A stretch of DNA of 38,996 nt from Brevibacterium sp. p3-SID960 (GTDB lineage: Bacteria; Actinomycetota; Actinomycetes; Actinomycetales; Brevibacteriaceae): positions 1 to 38,996 of the forward strand of contig NZ_JALXKS010000032.1 in NCBI RefSeq assembly GCF_025144725.1. The letters are read 5' to 3'. Positions 32,329-38,996 of this stretch are shown piece after piece (the first letter of the stretch is position 1; the number at the start of each line of letters is the position of its first letter). Below the pieces are notes generated by a model. The model ran no database searches, was not told the DNA's origin, and saw only the letters and a program-made list of their open reading frames with translations. A program made the position numbers and the translations under genes.

Positions 32329-33186
32329 ATGGAGAGCACGATGAACACTCTCGCCGAGGACACCGACATCGACGCGCCAGCGGTCGCGGTGCGCGGTTGG
32401 TCGCTGTCCGGCAAACAGGGCGATGTGTTCACCGATATCGACCTCGAGGTGCCGACCGGTGCCATCGCTGTCGTCCGTGGTCCCGCTGGCAGCGGGAAGA
32501 CCTCTCTCCTCCTGTCCTTGGCAGGAAGGATGCGGGTCTCCGAGGGGGAGGGCCGCCTCGGCGATATCGATATCCGCAAGCAGGCCCGCACCGTGCGCGG
32601 GCAGGTTGCGGTCGGACATATCGGCGGGCTGACGGACCTTGAGGACGATTTCACGGTTGCACAGCACGTCGCAGAACGACAGATCATGCTCCAGCCCTGG
32701 TACAAGCCGTGGGCGTCGAAATCGACCCTGCGTGAGGTCATCGGTCTCATTCGGGACACCTTCACCACGGCCAAGGAGATCATTGACGAACTCCCGCCGG
32801 GGACGTTCTCGAAGCAGGACGCCCAGCGCGCGGACTTCCTCATCGACGATGACGGAGAGGTATTCGTCTCTGAGCTGAGTGAGCTGCAGAAATTCTTCCT
32901 CGAACTCGGGCTGGCGAGTCTCAGCCGCCAACCCGTCGTCGTCATCGACAACATCGACTACCTGCGCGAATCCGCCGACCGAGCCCGTGCTTGGGCCGGG
33001 ATCCTCATCTACCAGCAGCTGCGCAGATCACGGGATCCCGAGGACCTGCTCACGGTCATCGTCTCCTGCGAGGACTCGACCGAACTCGACATCGCCACCA
33101 GGTCGCTCGGCTCCCGCGCGGAGCCGTCGATTGTCGAACTCGAACTGCCGCCCCACCCTCCCGCTCATCGCGGGTCCAAACACTGA
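32329..33186 (+). CDS. ABC-type ATPase paired with a YhgE/Pip protein
   Basis: A 285-residue nucleotide-binding protein. Walker A is GPAGSGKTS (near 50). The signature region reads SELSELQKFFLELGLASL, a weak form of LSGGQ. The Walker B position reads PVVVIDNIDYL, with Asn-Ile after the Asp instead of the usual Glu. It is unusually long between Walker A and the signature (a helical insert with KPWASKSTLREVIG). ATG 32329 is favoured by GGGAG eight bases upstream; in-frame ATGs at 32323 and 32341 are alternatives. The YhgE/Pip gene begins 40 bp downstream, so this is probably its energising or regulatory ATPase. The changed Walker B raises the question of slow or absent hydrolysis. Confidence 0.75.
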   Translation: MESTMNTLAEDTDIDAPAVAVRGWSLSGKQGDVFTDIDLEVPTGAIAVVRGPAGSGKTSLLLSLAGRMRVSEGEGRLGDIDIRKQARTVRGQVAVGHIGGLTDLEDDFTVAQHVAERQIMLQPWYKPWASKSTLREVIGLIRDTFTTAKEIIDELPPGTFSKQDAQRADFLIDDDGEVFVSELSELQKFFLELGLASLSRQPVVVIDNIDYLRESADRARAWAGILIYQQLRRSRDPEDLLTVIVSCEDSTELDIATRSLGSRAEPSIVELELPPHPPAHRGSKH

Positions 33187-33225
33187 ACTTCCTGCCCACG
33201 TATACGAATCCGAGGAGATTCCCGA

Positions 33226-35403
33226 ATGTTCTCCCTGCCCTGGTTAGAACTCTCACGATTCAAACGCCACACGATCACGCGCTTGGCGATGATCGTCATC
33301 ATCGTCATCCCGTCGATCTACGGTGGGCTCTACCTGGCCTCGAATTGGGACCCGGCCGGGCACCTCGACAAGCTGCAGGCAGCGATCGTCAACGAGGATA
33401 CCGGCGCCGAGAAGCCCGAGTCGGACGGAGAGAAGCTCGACGCCGGTCAGGAACTCGTTGACGAGCTCACGCCGAAGGGCGAAGGCGGATTCGACTGGCA
33501 GGAGACCAGCCAGAAAGAAGCCGACGAGGGGCTGGCTAAAGGGAAGTACTTCGCGGTCCTCGAGATCCCCTCGGACTTCTCCGAGATGCTCGTGTCGACC
33601 GGCGGTGACCATCCGGAGCAGGCAGGGCTGCGGCTGCGCACCGACGACGCCCACAACTTCATCGTCGGGCAGATGGCCGGGACCATCCTCTCCGAGATCA
33701 AGGACGGACTGAGTAAGACGACGACCGCCGAGTACGTCAACCAGGTGTATCTCGGATTCAACGATATCCACTCCGAGACGGAGAAGGCTGCAGACGGTGC
33801 GGCCGAACTGCACGACGGAGCAGACCAACTCCACGACGGTACCAGCGAACTCGTCGGTGGGACGACGAAGCTCGACAAGGGCATCGGAACCCTGCAGACC
33901 GGGCTCAACGACCTCGATAAGGGCGCAGGTGAACTGAAGAAAGGCAGCGGCGACCTTGCCGACGGTGCCGACACCCTGGCGAAATCCACCACAGAGGCGA
34001 AGAACGGTTCGAAGAAACTCGCCGACGGCGCAGGACAGGTCGCCGACGGCACCTCGGAGCTGCGTGATACCGCCGACGAGGCCACGAGGAAGGCCGAGGA
34101 CGTCAAACGAAAGGCCGATGACGTCGTCGATGGGGCCCGCCCCGAGCTCGAGCGCGCCGAAGGGGACTTCGACGATGCTCGAACCACCGTGCGAGGGGAT
34201 ATGGACGACCGGATCAAGCAGCTGCAGGAGGACTATCCGGACGACCCGAACGTCAAGAAACTCGCCGAGGAGGCCGACGGCCTCGGCGAGGACCTCGATT
34301 CCGCGCACCAGCGCGCCTCCGATGCCAAGGATAAGGCCAAGAACCTCGAGGACAAGCTGACCGACGCGGTCGACGGGGTGATGGACGAGATCCGCACGGC
34401 GGATAAGAAGATCGGTCAGCTCGACGACGGAGCGCAGAAGGTCGCGACCGGTGCCGACGACCTCCACTCCGGGCTGATCAAGCTCGACGAAGGTGCGGGA
34501 AAGCTCGCCAAAGGTGTCGGGGACCTCCATGACGGTGCCGTCCAGCTCAAGGACGGCACGGCGAAGGCCAAGGACGGAGCCGGTGATCTCAAGGACGGTT
34601 CGGAACAGCTCGTTGACGGGTCGACCGAACTCGACAAGGGCGCGGGCAAACTCGTTGACGGCTCCGGCGAACTCGCCGATGGTCTGCAGAAGGGACTTGA
34701 GCAGATCCCGACCTATGACAAGAAGGACCGGGAGAACCGTTCGAATGTCGTGGCTGTTCCCGTCGATGCAGACAAAGTCAAGGACAACGCGGTCGACGCC
34801 TATGGCGAGGGACTGTCCGCGTTCTTCGTCTCCTTGGCCCTGTGGATCGGCGGAATGATCACCTATATGGTCATCAACGCCATTCCATATCGGGCGCTGT
34901 TCTCATCGGCGACTTCGTCGCGCATCGCCTGGGCCGGCTACGTTCCCGGGCTCCTCTTCGGTATCGCTCAAGTCGCAGTTCTCTATGCGATCCTCGCATT
35001 CACCTTGGACTTCTCGGCCGGAGCGTGGCTGTGGACGCTGCTGTTCTCGATGCTCGCGGCGGCGTGTTTCCACTCCGTGCACCAGTTGTGTGTCGCGGCC
35101 TTGGGCGGTGTCGGCAGACTGATCGCCCTGGTCCTGCTGATGCTGCAGATCGCTTCGGCAGGCGGAACCTATCCGGTGGAGACGGCACCGAAGATCTTCC
35201 AGATCATCTCGCCGTTCCTGCCGATGACGCACGCGGTCAAGGGCCTGCGGACCCTGGTCGCCGGCGGCGACATGTTCATCGCCGTGCAGGCGGCAGTGGT
35301 GCTGCTGCTGATGACTGCAATCCCCCTGGTCGCCACAACCGTGGTCTGCAGTCGCAAGCGTATGGTCACTCTCACTCAGCTCCACCCGAGCCTGCAGCTG
35401 TAG
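33226..35403 (+). CDS. YhgE/Pip-family membrane protein
   Basis: A 725-residue protein of the YhgE/Pip (phage infection protein) ABC-2-like group. It has one N-terminal helix (about 17-38, TRLAMIVIIVIPSIYGGLYLAS), then IVNEDTGAEKP as usual. A large extracellular region follows with many L-x-D-G-A/T-x-x-L repeats (180-290 and 400-500; for example LHDGADQLHDGTSEL), predicted as long coiled or helical rods, with a charged coiled segment between. Five or six C-terminal helices (about 535-715) complete it. Members act in export or envelope functions, and one served as a phage receptor in Lactococcus; the substrate here is unknown. ATG 33226 follows GAGGAG. It pairs with the ATPase gene upstream. 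Confidence 0.88.
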   Translation: MFSLPWLELSRFKRHTITRLAMIVIIVIPSIYGGLYLASNWDPAGHLDKLQAAIVNEDTGAEKPESDGEKLDAGQELVDELTPKGEGGFDWQETSQKEADEGLAKGKYFAVLEIPSDFSEMLVSTGGDHPEQAGLRLRTDDAHNFIVGQMAGTILSEIKDGLSKTTTAEYVNQVYLGFNDIHSETEKAADGAAELHDGADQLHDGTSELVGGTTKLDKGIGTLQTGLNDLDKGAGELKKGSGDLADGADTLAKSTTEAKNGSKKLADGAGQVADGTSELRDTADEATRKAEDVKRKADDVVDGARPELERAEGDFDDARTTVRGDMDDRIKQLQEDYPDDPNVKKLAEEADGLGEDLDSAHQRASDAKDKAKNLEDKLTDAVDGVMDEIRTADKKIGQLDDGAQKVATGADDLHSGLIKLDEGAGKLAKGVGDLHDGAVQLKDGTAKAKDGAGDLKDGSEQLVDGSTELDKGAGKLVDGSGELADGLQKGLEQIPTYDKKDRENRSNVVAVPVDADKVKDNAVDAYGEGLSAFFVSLALWIGGMITYMVINAIPYRALFSSATSSRIAWAGYVPGLLFGIAQVAVLYAILAFTLDFSAGAWLWTLLFSMLAAACFHSVHQLCVAALGGVGRLIALVLLMLQIASAGGTYPVETAPKIFQIISPFLPMTHAVKGLRTLVAGGDMFIAVQAAVVLLLMTAIPLVATTVVCSRKRMVTLTQLHPSLQL

Positions 35404-35460
35404 GCCGGGCCGGGTGCGGGGTCGTGCCTTGGGGTTCGGGCTGCAGAGTTGTCGCGGGAC

Positions 35461-35477
35461 TGAACCGTCCTGGGTTT
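35461..35477. repeat. IS3 terminal inverted repeat, left copy
   Basis: TGAACCGTCCTGGGTTT, the exact complement of 38899-38915 and identical to 30060-30076. Confidence 0.85.
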
Positions 35478-35482
35478 CATTC

Positions 35483-37517
<2,035 letters not shown>

Positions 37518-37806
37518 GGCTGTGCCTCCTTTTCTGCTTCTGTCACTGCGATCACACTGGACCCCTTCGCCATGTGACCGGCTTTCCCGGCCTCGGACTA
37601 CTACAGGCCCTCCGCCCCACCCCGGCCCGATCAGCAGACCGTGCACTCAGCCGAGGAAATCGTCGCTGGCTGCGACGGTGCCCCGGCGGAACCGGGATGG
37701 TTCCCACGTTCACTTCCGAACCTTTCGACGGGATCGGCACCCAGTTATGCCCCAGCATCCTCGCCACGACTACGCCGCAGTCATTCACCGTGGCCTCCCG
37801 ACCGGC

Positions 37807-37812
37807 GACATC
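37807..37812 (-). other. Candidate exon-binding site EBS1 of the intron
   Basis: GATGTC on the minus strand, 321 nt into the intron, is the exact complement of the last six exon-1 bases GACATC. The three bases 5' of it (GGT) also complement the first three bases of exon 2 (ACC), giving nine continuous pairs across the splice junction, as expected for EBS1 with an adjacent delta contact. Confidence 0.55.
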
Positions 37813-38133
37813 ACCCAGCCCAGGAGTTCTCCCCACCACCGAAGCGGCGAGGGTGCGCGATGCAACCCGACCCACATCCACCAGGTTGGAGTCGGTGGTC
37901 TTCAATTGAGGGGCTTTCAGCCACTGGTTCCTATCCGTATGCCTCTCCGTCTCGCTAGCCGAGCCCGCACCATCTGGCAGTACTGATACGACTCGTCGTT
38001 GTCGAGGACTGCTCCACCCGCCGCATTCACGCCAACACGGCAGATCGTCCTCCAGCTATCACACGCCTGCTGCGACAGACGCGAAGCGGTGTCCTTTCAC
38101 CACCGCAAGGTCCAGAAGCGCCTCGTGGCGCTC

Positions 38134-38550
38134 GATGTCAGCGACCCACAGACGGTTCGGCGCCGGCGCTTTGAAGTCTCGCATCACCAAATCCGGACGC
38201 TGATCCGGCACACGGGCCGGCACCGTCGTACGCGGCTTCCGACCGCGCACGACCCCTGTCACGCCGGCCACGCGCATGAGCCTCGCTGTCTGGTCCCGGC
38301 CGATATCCCACCCGGCTCGGCGCATCGCGTGCCACATCTTCCGCACCCCGTAGACGCCGTAGTTCGCAGCATGGAGCCGCTTGACCTCCTCGACGAGAAG
38401 ACCATCGCGAATGGCGCGAGCTGCGGGCTTCCGGGATTTCGCTGCCCGGTAGCCACGGGAGGTGATGAACCCACACGCCGTCGCGCCCAGGACGCGACAG
38501 ATGAACTCGACCCCGAAACGACCCCGGAACGTGTCGATGAACCGGATCAT
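38134..38550 (-). CDS. IS3 transposase OrfB, 5' exon (before the group II intron)
   Basis: Exon 1 of orfB, 139 codons. It starts MIRFIDTFRGRFGVEFICRVL and includes the HTH_21 region YGVYGVRKMWHAMRRAGWDI and VTGVVRGRKPRTT. It ends APNRLWVADI, where the Asp is the first residue of the DDE triad. The ATG overlaps the orfA stop (ATGA). The open frame continues 75 bp into the intron to a stop at 38059, so unspliced mRNA gives a truncated protein without the rest of the catalytic core. Confidence 0.88.
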
Positions 38551-38864
38551 TTCGTCGTGGGACGGTCGAGCTCCGCGGCGAAAAACGCTGACGCGGTCTT
38601 GAGGATCTCGTTCGCGCGTTTGAGCTCCTTTACCTCGCGGCGCAACCGCTTGAGTTCCTCGAGGTCCGCGCTCGTAGGACCTTCTTCGACACCGGCGTCA
38701 CGGCGGGCCTGCTTCGACCATCCCCGCAAAGTATGCGGCGAGACGCCCAGCTTCTCCCCGACGGCAGTCGCCGCTGTCCATTCCGAGGTCTCCTCAATGC
38801 GGCGATGGTCCTGCATCACCCGCAGCGCCCGCTCCTTGAACTGCGGGGTATACGACTTGGCCAT
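38547..38864 (-). CDS. IS3 transposase OrfA
   Basis: A 105-residue HTH and leucine-zipper protein: MAKSYTPQFKERALRVM, GEKLGVSPHTLRGWSKQARR, then LEELKRLRREVKELKRANE and ILKTASAFFAAELDRPTTK. It binds the IS ends. ATG 38864 follows GAGGAGG; the frame is open seven codons upstream, into the terminal region. Its TGA overlaps the orfB ATG, so OrfB could be made by coupling as well as by frameshifting. Confidence 0.9.
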   Translation of the reverse strand: MAKSYTPQFKERALRVMQDHRRIEETSEWTAATAVGEKLGVSPHTLRGWSKQARRDAGVEEGPTSADLEELKRLRREVKELKRANEILKTASAFFAAELDRPTTK

Positions 38865-38898
38865 GTTCCAATCCTCCTCGATCACGTAGATCGGAACG

Positions 38899-38915
38899 AA
38901 ACCCAGGACGGTTCA
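38899..38915. repeat. IS3 terminal inverted repeat, right copy
   Basis: AAACCCAGGACGGTTCA, the exact complement of 35461-35477. Confidence 0.85.
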
Positions 38916-38960
38916 ACCCGGAACGATGACGCGAGACATCACCCCCAAAACTAAAAGAAA

Positions 38961-38992
38961 TCTCGGGACATCGAGTGAACGATGTCCCGAGA
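38961..38992. terminator. Perfect 13-bp hairpin at the right window end
   Basis: TCTCGGGACATCG / CGATGTCCCGAGA with a six-base loop AGTGAA. On the minus strand an A-rich stretch upstream of the hairpin in plus sense becomes a broken U-tract, so it could terminate a leftward gene lying beyond the window. It contains the 13-mer shared with 21457-21469, and such hairpins are common next to integrase-type IS genes. Confidence 0.55.
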
Positions 38993-38996
38993 CTTC

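Noticed and set aside
33780..34720. Tandem repeats within the YhgE gene, considered as a DNA repeat array
   Set aside because: The repeats are at protein level (L-x-D-G-A/T) with diverged codons, normal for this family; not CRISPR or a minisatellite.
37662..37667. A complement (AGCGAC on the minus strand) to exon bases next to IBS1, considered as EBS2
   Set aside because: It lies downstream of EBS1 in the intron, the wrong order for EBS2.

Overview
The window is high-GC DNA with actinobacterial gene style: GTG starts, strong GGAGG-type ribosome sites, G/C at third codon positions, and IclR, PucR, IS256 and IS3 families of actinobacterial flavour. A Micrococcales organism such as Brevibacterium or a relative fits, but this is inference from gene content and not a phylogenetic result. 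There are no rRNA or tRNA genes that I can see.

Left third (1-20937) is metabolic. A leftward run holds hyuA and hyuB homologues (ATP-dependent hydantoinase/oxoprolinase/lactamase type), an IclR regulator, a cytochrome P450 of CYP199-like type, and a MIO-type aromatic amino acid ammonia-lyase that runs off the left edge. Two PucR-type regulators lie next to it. Rightward follow a CoA-acylating methylmalonate-semialdehyde-type dehydrogenase, a class III omega-aminotransferase, a tiny membrane protein and a sodium:solute symporter. Together this looks like a regulated uptake-and-catabolism cluster for a nitrogenous substrate that is ring-opened by HyuAB and passed through an amino acid and a semialdehyde to an acyl-CoA. 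The substrate is not identifiable from sequence. The symporter carries an in-frame amber codon. Then come small membrane or unknown proteins, an EamA exporter, a frameshifted diaminopropionate ammonia-lyase, and a DUF488 protein.

Middle (about 20940-29480) is accessory. It begins with a stretch holding two strong hairpins (a possible small RNA plus terminator), an HTH fragment and a small membrane protein. A putative immunity or stress island follows. It contains an unknown protein with an HNKVKH motif, then a directly coupled DUF4365 nuclease-like/HEAT-repeat protein split by a frameshift. On the opposite strand are a membrane-anchored coiled-coil protein and two proteins with HEPN-type R-x(4-6)-H motifs. 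This is the best candidate for an undescribed system in the window, on motif evidence only.

Right third (29477-38996) is mobile DNA around one two-gene export-like unit. Nested IS3 fragments are followed by an intact IS256-family element, a decayed TDT-family transporter, and an ATPase plus YhgE/Pip-family membrane protein pair. Last is an IS3 element whose transposase gene is split, just after its first catalytic aspartate, by a group II intron that encodes its own reverse transcriptase/maturase. Several genes carry single-base lesions (15381, about 20148, about 23912, about 31892), so read-level checking matters before calling them pseudogenes.
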